Positions 49,669 through 59,084 of a stretch of 64,000 nucleotides of DNA are shown piece by piece. The notes under the pieces are model-generated. The model was given only the letters and a program-made list of their open reading frames with translations. It was not told the origin of the DNA and did not search any database. Position 1 is the stretch's first letter. Each line of letters begins with the position of its first letter. The position numbers were made by a program, and so were the translations under genes. Source of the stretch: Lachnospiraceae bacterium (lineage in GTDB: Bacteria; Bacillota; Clostridia; Lachnospirales; Lachnospiraceae); NCBI GenBank assembly GCA_910575445.1, contig CAJTFW010000004.1, positions 1 through 64,000 of the forward strand, given 5' to 3'.

Positions 49669-50539
49669 CCTGCCTGTGAACCTCCCCATTGTTCTTCTTG
49701 GTTCTACCTTTCAGAATCCATAATAGGGAAAAAAGAATCAGCACGCCTGCTAAAAGTTGGGACACCGGGATCCCTGTGTGTCCAATAATTAACTGGTCTG
49801 TTCGAAGTCCTTCAATCCAGATTCTACCTACTCCATAGAAGAGAAGATACATAAGAAACAGCTCTCCAGTGAACTTCTTTCTTGTGCGATACCAATACAG
49901 AAAACAGATAACCCCAAGGTTCCAAAGTGATTCATATAAGAACGTAGGATGTACCTGTATAAACTGTTCACCACCTATCATTTGCACATGCGCCCACATC
50001 TCCTCCGTAATCTCATGTGCACGCACCGCACTAACCGGAAGCTGCATAGCGAAGATTCCGTCCGTATAACCGCCAAAAGCCTCTCTGTTGAAAAAGTTGC
50101 CCCACCGGCCAAGAATCTGCCCAGCTACTAGGCCCACGCATGCAGTGTCTAACAGTAAAGGGAACGAAAGTTTTTTTATTCGGCTGTACCCATATACAGT
50201 TAAGACTGCTCCGATAATCGCACCATAAATGGCTATGCCGCCCTGTCTTAGATTAAAAATACTAAGCAGGTCATTCTTATAATTATCCCATGAGAAAATC
50301 ACATAGTAAGCTCTCGCACAGATAATGGAAAATACAATCGCATAAATCACCAAATCTGTGTAAGTATCAGGGTTCTGTCCGGTTCGTTTTGCCTCTCTTT
50401 CTGCCAGGCAAAGTCCTAACAGAATCGAGCATCCCATAATGATACCATAATAAGCAATCTCAAAACCAAAGACAGATATGGATTTTCCCACATGCTCCAG
50501 ATAGAACCCCAGATATGGAAAGTTAATTGTTGTGTTCAT
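49646..50539 (-). CDS. lgt: Prolipoprotein diacylglyceryl transferase
   Basis: 297 residues with seven membrane helices. The Lgt signature GRWGNFFNREAFG is at about residue 140, and an HPTFLYESLWN segment is present near 205. Attaches diacylglycerol to lipobox cysteines in the membrane. ATG 50539 (MNTTINFPYLGF) fits an AAAGGA site and the family start; the frame is open a little further up. Confidence 0.92.
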   Translation of the reverse strand: MNTTINFPYLGFYLEHVGKSISVFGFEIAYYGIIMGCSILLGLCLAEREAKRTGQNPDTYTDLVIYAIVFSIICARAYYVIFSWDNYKNDLLSIFNLRQGGIAIYGAIIGAVLTVYGYSRIKKLSFPLLLDTACVGLVAGQILGRWGNFFNREAFGGYTDGIFAMQLPVSAVRAHEITEEMWAHVQMIGGEQFIQVHPTFLYESLWNLGVICFLYWYRTRKKFTGELFLMYLLFYGVGRIWIEGLRTDQLIIGHTGIPVSQLLAGVLILFSLLWILKGRTKKNNGEVHRQDEHQESD

Positions 50540-50654
50540 CGATGAAAATCCTTTCCAAAACAAGTAAACTGACCGGTTCAGTTTACATCTTTATTTTATT
50601 GCCTTTTTTGACATTTTTCAACCAGAGATTCTCGACAAATTTCGACACTAAATA

Positions 50655-51755
50655 CTATACATTGAATAAAAATTCAATGACATCTCCATCTTTTACCACA
50701 TACTCTTTTCCTTCGCTGCCCACAAGCCCTTTCGCTTTTGCCGCTGCAATCGAGCCACAGTCTAACAAATCCTGATAGTTGACAACTTCTGCCCGAATAA
50801 AGCCTCTTTCAAAATCCGAGTGAATCTTCCCGGCTGCCTGTGGCGCCTTGGTGCCAATCTTAATCGTCCAGGCACGCGTCTCTTTCTCTCCGGCAGTCAG
50901 ATAGCTTAAAAGTCCTAACAGACGATAACTTGCCTGAATCAGTTTGTCAAGCCCGGATGTCTCAATGCCCAAATCCTCCAAGAACATCTTCTTTTCATCC
51001 TCTTCTAGCTCTGAGATTTCCTGCTCAATCTGTGCGCAGATAACAAATACTTCACTGTGCTCAGATGCTGCAAATTCCCTTACCGCCTGTACATATGCAT
51101 TGCCAGCTCCATCTTCTTTTAAATCTTCTTCTGCCACATTCGCTGCAAAAATAACCGGTTTATACGTCAAAAGATTATAAGAAGTAAGCCATGCTTCTTC
51201 CTCCTCATCCTCTACACCGGCAAAGCTTTTAGCAGTCTTTCCTTCTTCAAGGTGTACTTTAATTTTCTGTAACAGGGCAAGTTCCTTTGCAAGCGCTTTA
51301 TCATTTCTTGCGCCTTTACTGGTTCTTGCAATTCGACGCTCGAGCATCTCGATATCTGAGAAGATTAACTCCAGATTAATTGTCTCAATATCTCTTAGTG
51401 GGTCCACACTTCCATCTACATGAACCACATTACTATCTTCAAAACAGCGCACCACATGCACAATCGCATCCACTTCACGGATATTAGCCAGAAACTGATT
51501 GCCAAGCCCCTCTCCTTTAGATGCTCCTTTTACAAGTCCGGCAATATCCACAAACTCAATCACCGCCGGCGTCACCTTCTGTGAATGATACAATTCAGAA
51601 AGTTTTAAAAGTCTTTCATCTGGCACTGCTACCACACCCACATTAGGGTCAATCGTGCAAAATGGATAATTGGCAGACTCTGCTCCCGCTTTGGTCAGAG
51701 AATTAAAAAGTGTACTTTTGCCCACATTGGGCAGACCGACGATTCCCAATTTCAT
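50655..51755 (-). CDS. ychF: Ribosome-binding ATPase YchF
   Basis: 366 residues. G1 GLPNVGKSTLFNSL, G3-like DIAGLV, the YchF-specific NxxE-type base recognition region and a C-terminal TGS domain (TIKIGTKAPQAAGKIHSDFERGFIRAEVV). Universally conserved Obg-family ATPase linked to ribosomes and oxidative stress. Ends with the usual VVKDGDVIEFLFNV. Confidence 0.95.
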   Translation of the reverse strand: MKLGIVGLPNVGKSTLFNSLTKAGAESANYPFCTIDPNVGVVAVPDERLLKLSELYHSQKVTPAVIEFVDIAGLVKGASKGEGLGNQFLANIREVDAIVHVVRCFEDSNVVHVDGSVDPLRDIETINLELIFSDIEMLERRIARTSKGARNDKALAKELALLQKIKVHLEEGKTAKSFAGVEDEEEEAWLTSYNLLTYKPVIFAANVAEEDLKEDGAGNAYVQAVREFAASEHSEVFVICAQIEQEISELEEDEKKMFLEDLGIETSGLDKLIQASYRLLGLLSYLTAGEKETRAWTIKIGTKAPQAAGKIHSDFERGFIRAEVVNYQDLLDCGSIAAAKAKGLVGSEGKEYVVKDGDVIEFLFNV

Positions 51756-51844
51756 ACTTTATATTTCCTCCTCATAAAAAGCCCAAAATCAATAGGGTAT
51801 ATTATACTATACAGGAACTTAAATTTCAATAAGAATTCAAATGA

Positions 51845-52210
51845 CTATATAAGGACGCTAGGGCGGGAGGGCAGTAGGTTCCTTCCAGACCCCGCTCTCG
51901 CTTAATGGGTCTTGCAGGAACCTACTGCCCTCCCGCCCTGGCTGACTGCGGCTACCGATACGATACAAGACACTATCATATAATGTTGTGTGGTATATAG
52001 ATAAAGGGTTCCGCCCGAAGCGTACGTATCGGAGCCAACGTACAGCCCGACATGGCCTGGCAGATGTTCCTGCAAGACCCATTGGACGCCATCGGCACTT
52101 AGCGAGCGCAAGCGGTTACGCGCAGTCGCGAGCTTAGTACCGCTATAGGCGTTCATTAAGCGAGAGCGGGGTCTGGAAGGAAGCATCTGCCAGGTCGTGG
52201 CGAGCGTCCC
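51845..52210. repeat. GC-rich nested palindromic element between rseP and ychF
   Basis: Two hairpin units lie in opposite orientation. Unit 2: arms 51860-51882 and 51917-51939 are perfect 23-bp inverted repeats around a 34-nt core. Unit 1: arms CCTGGCAGATGTTCC (52056-52070) and its near complement at 52179-52194 enclose the same core (TGCAAGACCCA ... TTAAGCGAGAGCGGGGTCTG) with about 85 nt inserted. The outer ends (AAGGACGCTAG, AGCGTCCCTT) are also inverted. GC is far above the neighbourhood. No gene; best read as a mobile palindromic element or structured RNA. Confidence 0.7.
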
Positions 52211-52220
52211 TTATTCTTCC

Positions 52221-53249
52221 CTACAAAAAAACATTTTTAATATCATTAAACAGAACCACCACCATCAGTCCCATCAACACCACAAATCCCAAAAAGTGCA
52301 CCATACTTTCTTTCTCCTGTGGTACAGCCTTTCCGCGTATTGCTTCAAAAAGCAAAAAGATAAGCCTCCCTCCATCAAGGGCTGGTATTGGAAGCAGATT
52401 CATCACACCCAGATTGACTGACAGAAGAATCGACATTACAATCATATTTAGAATGACATAATACCATCCATCATTTCTGCTCTCTTCATAAGTCTCTCCA
52501 ATCGCGTTCACAATCCCCACAGGGCCTGAGACGTCATCAATTCCCACACGTCCCCGCACCAGCATTAAAAGGCTCTCTACAGTGGCTTTTAACCAATAAC
52601 GAAGCTCTGCAACGCTGTAGCCAAGTGTCTTTAGGATATTTCCCTTAGTCCTTATATTGGCTTTCTCAAATCCATACCGATAATATCCACTCTCATCCGC
52701 TGCTGGTGTCAGTGTAACAGTATGTTCTTCTCCATTTCTTTGAAAAGTTACTTCAGTCGCTCGTCCCTGGTACATACTGTTATAAAGGCTGATTTCCTTA
52801 TAAACATATGTTCTGCTTCCACCCATACGGATAATCTTATCTCCATCCTGCATCCCTGCTTCGGCTGCCGGATAGCCGGGTGTAACATCCACTACCGTGT
52901 CAGAATAGCCGATATTCGAGACAATAATCACGGATAAGACAAAAGCCAACAAAAAGTTAAATACTGGTCCAGCCGCTACAACAGAGATTCTGGCCCATAC
53001 GGATTTGCTTCCAAAAGCCCCTTCTTCTTTGCTGTCTTCGTCCTCTCCCACCATCATACAGGAGCCGCCAATCGGGAAAAGTTTTAGGGAATAGCGAGTT
53101 TCTCCCCACACGCCACTTAAAAGGCGCGGACCCATTCCCACAGAGAATTCCACCACGGCAATCTTATTGTATTTTGCCAATAGAAAATGTCCTAGCTCAT
53201 GCACAATTACGATGATGCTAAAGATAAGTAACGCCAGAATAATACTCAA
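52221..53249 (-). CDS. rseP: Site-2 protease RseP/RasP-type
   Basis: ~342 residues: zinc motif HELGH in the first membrane helix, a PDZ domain in the middle (ADEAGMQDGDKIIRM-like), and the second metal site region MNLLPIPALDGGRL. Intramembrane protease acting on anti-sigma factors and signal peptides. TTG 53249 (MSIILALLIFS) with AGGTGG upstream is favoured; a TTG at 53267 would overlap dxr by 17 bp. Confidence 0.92.
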   Translation of the reverse strand: MSIILALLIFSIIVIVHELGHFLLAKYNKIAVVEFSVGMGPRLLSGVWGETRYSLKLFPIGGSCMMVGEDEDSKEEGAFGSKSVWARISVVAAGPVFNFLLAFVLSVIIVSNIGYSDTVVDVTPGYPAAEAGMQDGDKIIRMGGSRTYVYKEISLYNSMYQGRATEVTFQRNGEEHTVTLTPAADESGYYRYGFEKANIRTKGNILKTLGYSVAELRYWLKATVESLLMLVRGRVGIDDVSGPVGIVNAIGETYEESRNDGWYYVILNMIVMSILLSVNLGVMNLLPIPALDGGRLIFLLFEAIRGKAVPQEKESMVHFLGFVVLMGLMVVVLFNDIKNVFL

Positions 53250-53250
53250 T

Positions 53251-54393
53251 CTACCACCTGCTCTCAATCATTTCATATACTTGTTGTTCCACCATAAGAA
53301 TCTCCTCCACAGTAGGATTTTCTATCCTATGATGCGCTTCCATGCAGCTTCTAATTATCTCTGGTATCTCCAAAAATCCAATCTTTCGCTCCAAAAATAA
53401 TGCTACTGCGCGCTCATTAGCTGCATTGTATACGGTTGGAAGGCTGCCGCCTCCTGCTGCCGCCACAAAGGCCAGAGAAAGCCCTTCAAAGTTCTCCATA
53501 TCCGGTTTTTCAAATGTAATCTCTTGAAGACTCCAAAAATCAAGCCGTTCCCCTGGCAGATAACGACGGTTGGGATAATATAATGCATACTGAATTGGAA
53601 GCTTCATATCTGGAGTGCCAAGCTGTGCTATCACCGCACCGTCTGTAAATTCCACCATCGAGTGAATAATACTCTTAGGCTGCACTACAATCTGAATATC
53701 CTTTGGCTCCACGCCAAAGAGCCATCTCGCTTCCATCATCTCCAAGCCTTTATTGACCATTGTCGCCGAATCAATCGTAATCTTGCGGCCCATCGACCAG
53801 TTGGGATGCTTTAGTGCATCTTCCACCTGTACGTTCTTTAGTTCTTCTCTCTTTCGCCCGCGAAATGGCCCGCCAGATGCCGTCAGAAGTATCTTTTTAA
53901 TCTGCTCTTTGCTTTCTCCTTGTAAACACTGGAAGATGGCGCTGTGTTCGCTGTCTACCGGCAAAATCTGCACGTTACACTCCTTTGCAAGCGGCATAAT
54001 AATATGCCCTGCAGTTACCAGAGTCTCTTTGTTGGCAAGTGCAATATCTTTTCCAGCTTTCATCGCTGCAATCGTCGGACGAATCCCTATCATTCCCACA
54101 ATCGCTGTAACCAAAAGCTCGCTCTCATTTTGCACTGCCACTTCCAAAAGCCCATCCATCCCTGTGACAATTCGAAGCGTCAGGTCTTTTGTCTTTGTCT
54201 TAAGTTCTTTTGCTTTTTCTTCCTCCCACACAGCAACTAAAGATGGATGAAACTCCCGAATCTGTGCTTCTAAAAGTTCAATATTGGCTCCTGCTGCAAG
54301 CGCTGTCACTTGCAGGTCTTGATTTGTTCGCACAATCTCTAATGTCTGTGTTCCTATGGAGCCAGTGGACCCCAGTATCGCTATCTTTTTCAT
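53251..54393 (-). CDS. dxr: 1-deoxy-D-xylulose-5-phosphate reductoisomerase
   Basis: 380 residues. NADPH site GSTGSIGTQTLEIV at the start, DSEHSAIFQCL and SATMVNKGLEMMEA around the metal site. Second step of the MEP isoprenoid pathway; its product line feeds UppS two genes upstream. Confidence 0.96.
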   Translation of the reverse strand: MKKIAILGSTGSIGTQTLEIVRTNQDLQVTALAAGANIELLEAQIREFHPSLVAVWEEEKAKELKTKTKDLTLRIVTGMDGLLEVAVQNESELLVTAIVGMIGIRPTIAAMKAGKDIALANKETLVTAGHIIMPLAKECNVQILPVDSEHSAIFQCLQGESKEQIKKILLTASGGPFRGRKREELKNVQVEDALKHPNWSMGRKITIDSATMVNKGLEMMEARWLFGVEPKDIQIVVQPKSIIHSMVEFTDGAVIAQLGTPDMKLPIQYALYYPNRRYLPGERLDFWSLQEITFEKPDMENFEGLSLAFVAAAGGGSLPTVYNAANERAVALFLERKIGFLEIPEIIRSCMEAHHRIENPTVEEILMVEQQVYEMIESRW

Positions 54394-54406
54394 CTGTTTC
54401 CTCTCT

Positions 54407-55225
54407 CTATCGTATATCCACCAAAAGTACAGCCAAAATATAAATCATTGGCGCTGTGACAATCACGCTGTCAAAGCGGTCTAAGATTCCTCCATGTCCC
54501 GGAATCAGACGCCCATAGTCCTTAATCTCATGTTGCCGCTTTATCGCAGAGGCTGCCAAATCTCCAACCTGTGAAGCGGTTGCTCCCACTGCACAGATTA
54601 ACGCATAGATAGGCATACTGCCATCTGTTAAAATCGCATAGAGCACTCCCAAAAGCGCTGCGCCTACAATGCCTCCTATGGCGCCCTCCACCGATTTCTT
54701 GGGACTTAACGTCGGTGCTAACTTATGTCGGCCTATCAACATTCCAACGCAGTAAGCGAAGGTATCACAGCCCCAGGAGCTTAAAAAAATCAGCCATACC
54801 AGGTAAAATCCACCCTGCAACATACGGGTAAGATAAATAAAACTAAGCATTACTGGTACATAGACAATGCCAAAGAAGACAGTCATCACATTGATTGTAT
54901 TATACTTTGGAAAGGTAAAGACATAGACTGCCATCAAACACATAAAGATAAGCAAAAGTGCCAGCCATTTTAGCTCCCGTTTCACTAAGCTTCCATCCTC
55001 TCCGACCAAAAAGACCGAGAAAAACCATAGAAATGTTCCTAAAAAACCTACTCTTCCAAGCTCCTTTGTAATGCTTAGATGGAACACTTTATAAAATTCC
55101 TGAAGCCCAATATATCCTATCACTGCCACAAAAAACCCAAGCGGCAGCCCACCTAGAAAACATGTCCCAAATATCAAAAGAACCAATACAATCCCGCTTG
55201 TAAGCCTTTGCATAAAGGATGTCAT
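54407..55225 (-). CDS. cdsA: Phosphatidate cytidylyltransferase
   Basis: 272 residues, about eight membrane helices. CDP-diglyceride synthetase signature near the C-terminus: GRHKLAPTLSPKKSVEGAIG preceded by WGCDTFAY. Makes CDP-diacylglycerol for phospholipids. ATG overlaps the end of uppS by 4 bp. Confidence 0.94.
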   Translation of the reverse strand: MTSFMQRLTSGIVLVLLIFGTCFLGGLPLGFFVAVIGYIGLQEFYKVFHLSITKELGRVGFLGTFLWFFSVFLVGEDGSLVKRELKWLALLLIFMCLMAVYVFTFPKYNTINVMTVFFGIVYVPVMLSFIYLTRMLQGGFYLVWLIFLSSWGCDTFAYCVGMLIGRHKLAPTLSPKKSVEGAIGGIVGAALLGVLYAILTDGSMPIYALICAVGATASQVGDLAASAIKRQHEIKDYGRLIPGHGGILDRFDSVIVTAPMIYILAVLLVDIR

Positions 55226-55938
55226 ACCAGTTGTTCCTCCTTTGGTTCTTCCTCTGCTTTGCCATACCGGCGCTCTCTTAGATTGTATTTTTCAATGGCT
55301 TTTGTAAGTTCTTCTTTGGTAAAATCAGGCCAATGCACATCGGTAAAATAAAATTCTGTATAAGCTAACTGCCAAAGCAGATAGTTTGAGAGTCGAAGCT
55401 CGCCACTTGTGCGAATCAACAAGTCCGGGTCTGGAATCCCGGCAGTGTCTAGATGTGCTGCAAGTACCTCTTCGGTTATCTCCTCTGGTCTCAACCCTTT
55501 CTCTACCATATGCCGCACTGCACGACAGATTTCATCGCGGCTTCCATAATTAATCGCAATCGTAAAATTCAGCCCGTCCTGGTCAGCGGACTCTCTCTCT
55601 AGCTTCTCAATGCTTTTTTGAATATCTGCTGCAAGCCCTGTCTTATCTCCAATAACCCGCACACGCATATGATTCTTCTTTGCCGTCTTTACACAAGTTT
55701 TCATATAGTTGCGAAGCAGCGACATCAGCGCATCTACTTCTTCTTTTGAGCGTTTCCAGTTCTCCGTAGAAAATGCATAAACTGTTAAATATTTAATTCC
55801 CATATGATATGCATCTTCACAGATACGCTCTACATTTTTGGCTCCCTGTACATGGCCATAATTTCTTGGCATCCCTTTTGCCTTGGCCCATCTTCCATTT
55901 CCATCCAGAATAATCGCCACATGCTGAGGTATCTTCAT
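55222..55938 (-). CDS. uppS: Undecaprenyl diphosphate synthase
   Basis: 238 residues. IILDGNGRWAKAKGMP start, FSTENWKRS and a C-terminal RTSGELRLSNYLLWQLAYTE are family hallmarks. Makes the C55 lipid carrier for wall synthesis. ATG 55938 (MKIPQHVAII) is preferred over a longer frame because AAAGGAGG lies 8 bases upstream. Confidence 0.95.
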   Translation of the reverse strand: MKIPQHVAIILDGNGRWAKAKGMPRNYGHVQGAKNVERICEDAYHMGIKYLTVYAFSTENWKRSKEEVDALMSLLRNYMKTCVKTAKKNHMRVRVIGDKTGLAADIQKSIEKLERESADQDGLNFTIAINYGSRDEICRAVRHMVEKGLRPEEITEEVLAAHLDTAGIPDPDLLIRTSGELRLSNYLLWQLAYTEFYFTDVHWPDFTKEELTKAIEKYNLRERRYGKAEEEPKEEQLV

Positions 55939-56073
55939 TCGCACAGCCTCCTTTAAAAACATACAACCATGAAACAAGGGTTGCAACAAACAGCAGGCAC
56001 CTGGCACCTTGTATCAAAACAAATGCCAGGAGCTGCTTTTTGCAACAGCCCCTTATCTTTGGTATCTTTGATA

Positions 56074-56628
56074 TTATACGGTCATAATCTCCTTGGTCTT
56101 CTCGTCAATGGCCTTATCAATTTGTGCGATATACTTATCGGTTAACTTCTGTGCTTTGGTCTCTAGATTCTTCTGGTCATCCTCGGTCAACTCATTATTT
56201 TTGTTCATCTTCTTAAAGGTCTCGTTGGCATCACGGCGGATATTGCGAATCGCAACTTTGGCATCATCGCCTTTTTTCTTAACATCTTTTGCAAGTGCCT
56301 TACGACGTTCCTCTGTCAGCTCTGGAAATACCAGACGAATCGCTGACCCATCATTGGTCGGATTAATACCAAGGTCTGAAGTATTAATTGCACGCTCAAT
56401 CTCTTTGATCATCTTCTTCTCCCATGGCTGAATCAGAAGCACACGTGCCTCTGGCACAGAGATATTGCCCACCTGTTGCAGAGGGGTTGGTGTCCCATAG
56501 TAATCCACTTTAATCTTGTCAAGCACATGCGGGTTGGCACGTCCGGCGCGAATCGCCGAATAATCTCTTAACAGTGCGTCATACGATTTACTCATCTTTG
56601 TCTCAAATGGCTGTAATTTTTCTTCCAT
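56074..56628 (-). CDS. frr: Ribosome recycling factor
   Basis: 184 residues, the normal length. RAGRANPHVLDKIKVDYYGTPTPL and NDGSAIRLVFPELTEERRK are typical. Splits post-termination ribosomes with EF-G. Follows pyrH in the usual order. Confidence 0.96.
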   Translation of the reverse strand: MEEKLQPFETKMSKSYDALLRDYSAIRAGRANPHVLDKIKVDYYGTPTPLQQVGNISVPEARVLLIQPWEKKMIKEIERAINTSDLGINPTNDGSAIRLVFPELTEERRKALAKDVKKKGDDAKVAIRNIRRDANETFKKMNKNNELTEDDQKNLETKAQKLTDKYIAQIDKAIDEKTKEIMTV

Positions 56629-56645
56629 ATTATAATAATCCTTTC

Positions 56646-57341
56646 TTAAATGGTCACTTTTGTTCCTGAAAATTCTCCATGGACGGTACGAAGAATACTG
56701 TCTTCTTCATTCAGCCCAAATACCAGCATCGGCATCTTATTTTCCATACACATAATCGAAGCTGTCAAATCCATCACGCCAAGCTTCTTGTCGATAACTG
56801 TCTGAATGGAAATCTCATCATACCTCTTCGCCTGTGGATTGAGCTTGGGGTCGCTGTCGTAGACGCCATCTATAGCCTTAGCTAAAAGTATCATATCCGC
56901 TTCAATCTCAATCGCCCGAAGCGTTGTCGTTGTATCTGTTGAGAAATATGGATGTCCGGTCCCTCCGGCAAAAAATACGACCATCCCTTTCTCCAGACAT
57001 TCCACAGCCGCGTCCTTGGTAAACATCTCTGCCATCGGGCCGCAGGTAAAAGGGGTAAATACTTTTGTCTTCATCCCTGTGCTCCTGAAAATCTCCGACA
57101 CATAGATGCAGTTCATCACCGTCGCTAACATCCCTATCTGGTCTGACTTGGTCCGGTCAATATTCTCGCTGGTCCGTCCCCGCCAGAAATTGCCGCCTCC
57201 AATCACCACGCCGACCTGCACGCCTTCCTCTAAGACACGTTTTACCTGCTCTGCCACCTTGATACAGGTAGCCTCGTCAAATCCTGTGTGTTTCTCTCCG
57301 GCAAGCGCCTCGCCGCTTAACTTTAATAGTACACGTTTCAT
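56646..57341 (-). CDS. pyrH: UMP kinase
   Basis: 231 residues. VLLKLSGEALAG, GVVIGGGNFWRG and FFAGGTGHPYFSTDTT are bacterial UMP kinase motifs. First gene of the pyrH-frr-uppS-cdsA-dxr-rseP run. tsf/rpsB are not found upstream; dtd and maf precede it instead. Confidence 0.96.
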   Translation of the reverse strand: MKRVLLKLSGEALAGEKHTGFDEATCIKVAEQVKRVLEEGVQVGVVIGGGNFWRGRTSENIDRTKSDQIGMLATVMNCIYVSEIFRSTGMKTKVFTPFTCGPMAEMFTKDAAVECLEKGMVVFFAGGTGHPYFSTDTTTTLRAIEIEADMILLAKAIDGVYDSDPKLNPQAKRYDEISIQTVIDKKLGVMDLTASIMCMENKMPMLVFGLNEEDSILRTVHGEFSGTKVTI

Positions 57342-57432
57342 ATCGCACCTCAGTCTTTACTTGCTCTGACAAAAGTATCTGTCAGAAGCTTTATAGATAT
57401 TTTACCACAAATCATGGAAATAGCAACCAGAT

Positions 57433-57879
57433 TTATAATTCTGCCGAATCTAAGAGAATGGTAAAAGGTCCATCGTTTAGAAGTTCCACCTTCATATCTG
57501 CGCCAAATTTACCATGCTCTACCACTTCAATCTGTTCTTTACAGGCTTCAATGATATATTGATACATCGCCTCTGCCATATCAGGCTTGCCAGCCCTGGT
57601 AAAGCCTGGGCGATTACCCCTTTTGCAGTCTGCATAGAGAGTAAACTGAGAGACTAAAAGCAGTGCACCGTCCACAGTATGGATATCTAAGTTCGTCTTA
57701 CCCTGTTCATCTTCAAAGATACGAAGGCCAAGAAGCTTCTTTATCATCTTATCGGCAATCTCCTTGGTATCTGTATCTGCTACGCCAATCAGTACCAAAA
57801 GGCCTTTTTCTATCTTGCCAATGCACTGCTTGTCTACGGTTACGGATGCATGGGCAACTCTTTGTATTACAAATCTCAT
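57433..57879 (-). CDS. dtd: D-aminoacyl-tRNA deacylase
   Basis: 148 residues. Catalytic SQFTLYAD and the cross-subunit Gly-Pro loop (NDGPFTILLDS, usually NGPVT) are visible. Hydrolyses D-aminoacyl-tRNAs. It ends before a ~90-bp gap to pyrH and starts 2 bp from the maf stop. Confidence 0.94.
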   Translation of the reverse strand: MRFVIQRVAHASVTVDKQCIGKIEKGLLVLIGVADTDTKEIADKMIKKLLGLRIFEDEQGKTNLDIHTVDGALLLVSQFTLYADCKRGNRPGFTRAGKPDMAEAMYQYIIEACKEQIEVVEHGKFGADMKVELLNDGPFTILLDSAEL

Positions 57880-57880
57880 C

Positions 57881-58471
57881 TTATTCCTCCGTCTGACAGT
57901 CTAAAAGGTCAATACCTGCAGATAATACTTCCTGGTAAAGTCTTCCAATGGGAAGTCCTACGACGTTGTTATAATCTCCTTCGATGCCCCGAACATACGC
58001 TGCAAATCTCCCCTGGATTCCATAGGCGCCAGCTTTATCCATTGGTTCCCCGGTTGCGATATAGCGTTCTATCTGAGCATCGGTCATTGGATAGAGAGAA
58101 ACGTCAGTCACTTCGGCAAAGGAACGGGTTTTTGTGCTGCCTAGAAGAACGGTAACACCTGTAATTACTTGATGTTTTTTCCCTTGAAGCAAACGCAGCA
58201 TCCGCATAGCATCGGCTCTGTCTTTTGGCTTTCCTAGAATCTGACCTTCCATAGCTACTATGGTGTCTGCACCGATGATAATACTGCCGTCACATTTGGC
58301 AGCGACTTCTTTGGCTTTTTGCATTGATAATTCTTTCACAACCTCTGTGGGGATGGAGGAAGTAATATGTTCTTCTTTCTCTGCTTTGATAATCTCAAAA
58401 GTTACGCCTATCTGGGACAGAAGCTCTTTTCTTCGGGGAGAGGCAGAGGCAAGGATAATCTTTTTTCTCAT
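57881..58471 (-). CDS. maf: Maf-family nucleotide pyrophosphatase
   Basis: 196 residues. ILASASPRRKELLSQIG at the start, GADTIVAMEGQILGKP and GYAYGIQG-like (AGAYGIQGRFAAYV) motifs. Hydrolyses non-canonical nucleoside triphosphates; linked to septum control in Bacillus. Pairs with dtd. Confidence 0.94.
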   Translation of the reverse strand: MRKKIILASASPRRKELLSQIGVTFEIIKAEKEEHITSSIPTEVVKELSMQKAKEVAAKCDGSIIIGADTIVAMEGQILGKPKDRADAMRMLRLLQGKKHQVITGVTVLLGSTKTRSFAEVTDVSLYPMTDAQIERYIATGEPMDKAGAYGIQGRFAAYVRGIEGDYNNVVGLPIGRLYQEVLSAGIDLLDCQTEE

Positions 58472-58656
58472 GGGGTACTCCTTTGTTTGATAATATATTT
58501 ATTATAGGAGGTTTTGTGGTATTGGGCAACCGTATTTTGTAATATCACGGAATTGTTGCAGAAACTATTCTTAAAGTATTGTGTGAATAGAAACTATCAT
58601 GATATAATTCCATTGTTACTGCCCCAATACTCTGGTAACAGAAGGGGGTGTGATTT

Positions 58657-58743
58657 ATGGACATATTCCAATCTTTTATTCTTTCTGTAATGGCCAGTGT
58701 AGTTGCCTACTATCTGTGCAAGTGGTTTGACGGAGACGAATAG
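58657..58743 (+). CDS. 28-aa membrane peptide, type I toxin-like
   Basis: MDIFQSFILSVMASVVAYYL then CKWFDGDE: one membrane helix with a charged end, the build of Fst/Ldr-type toxins. AGAAGGGGGTG is a very strong ribosome site 7 bases upstream. A long terminator hairpin follows whose GAACCCCC arm is complementary to the ribosome site, so the mRNA could silence itself. No antisense RNA gene was proven. Confidence 0.55.
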   Translation: MDIFQSFILSVMASVVAYYLCKWFDGDE

Positions 58744-58789
58744 ACAGTAACCAAGCCCAAGCGGTTGACTTCTCCGCCCAAAAGAAGAA

Positions 58790-58835
58790 GAACCCCCAGA
58801 AGTACTCGCAATACTTCTGGGGGTTCGTTCTTTTT
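58790..58835 (+). terminator. Strong terminator after the 28-aa peptide
   Basis: GAACCCCCAGAAGTA (58790-58804) and TACTTCTGGGGGTTC (58812-58826), 15-bp perfect stem, 7-nt loop, then GTTCTTTTT. Confidence 0.9.
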
Positions 58836-58985
58836 GTGACTTATGAATCTTCCAATCTTTTGCCTATTGCCATTATAGCATATGCGAAATAAAGGTGCAA
58901 TATTCCTTTTTGAAATATCACAAGATTGTTGCAGATTTTTTATCGAAGAAACATAGTTACAGACCTTGGAAACGAGAATACAAAA

Positions 58986-59011
58986 GCCCGGACAGGTAAA
59001 ACTGCCCGGGC
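58986..59011 (-). terminator. Terminator of flagellin 1
   Basis: Minus strand GCCCGGGCAG / CTGTCCGGGC stem with a TTTTAC loop and TTTTGT following. It lies about 70 bp after the flagellin stop. Confidence 0.8.
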
Positions 59012-59084
59012 GGATTGTATGAATTTATAGAATTGCGGCTTGGAGATAACATCCAAAACCTTAAAACAAAAACCTGATTCGTTA

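Noticed and set aside
51858-52186. Short open frames in the palindromic element
   Set aside because: They arise from GC-rich palindromes, are on overlapping frames and carry no start signals.
53753-54250. Plus-strand open frame over dxr
   Set aside because: Shadow of dxr with no ribosome site or domain.
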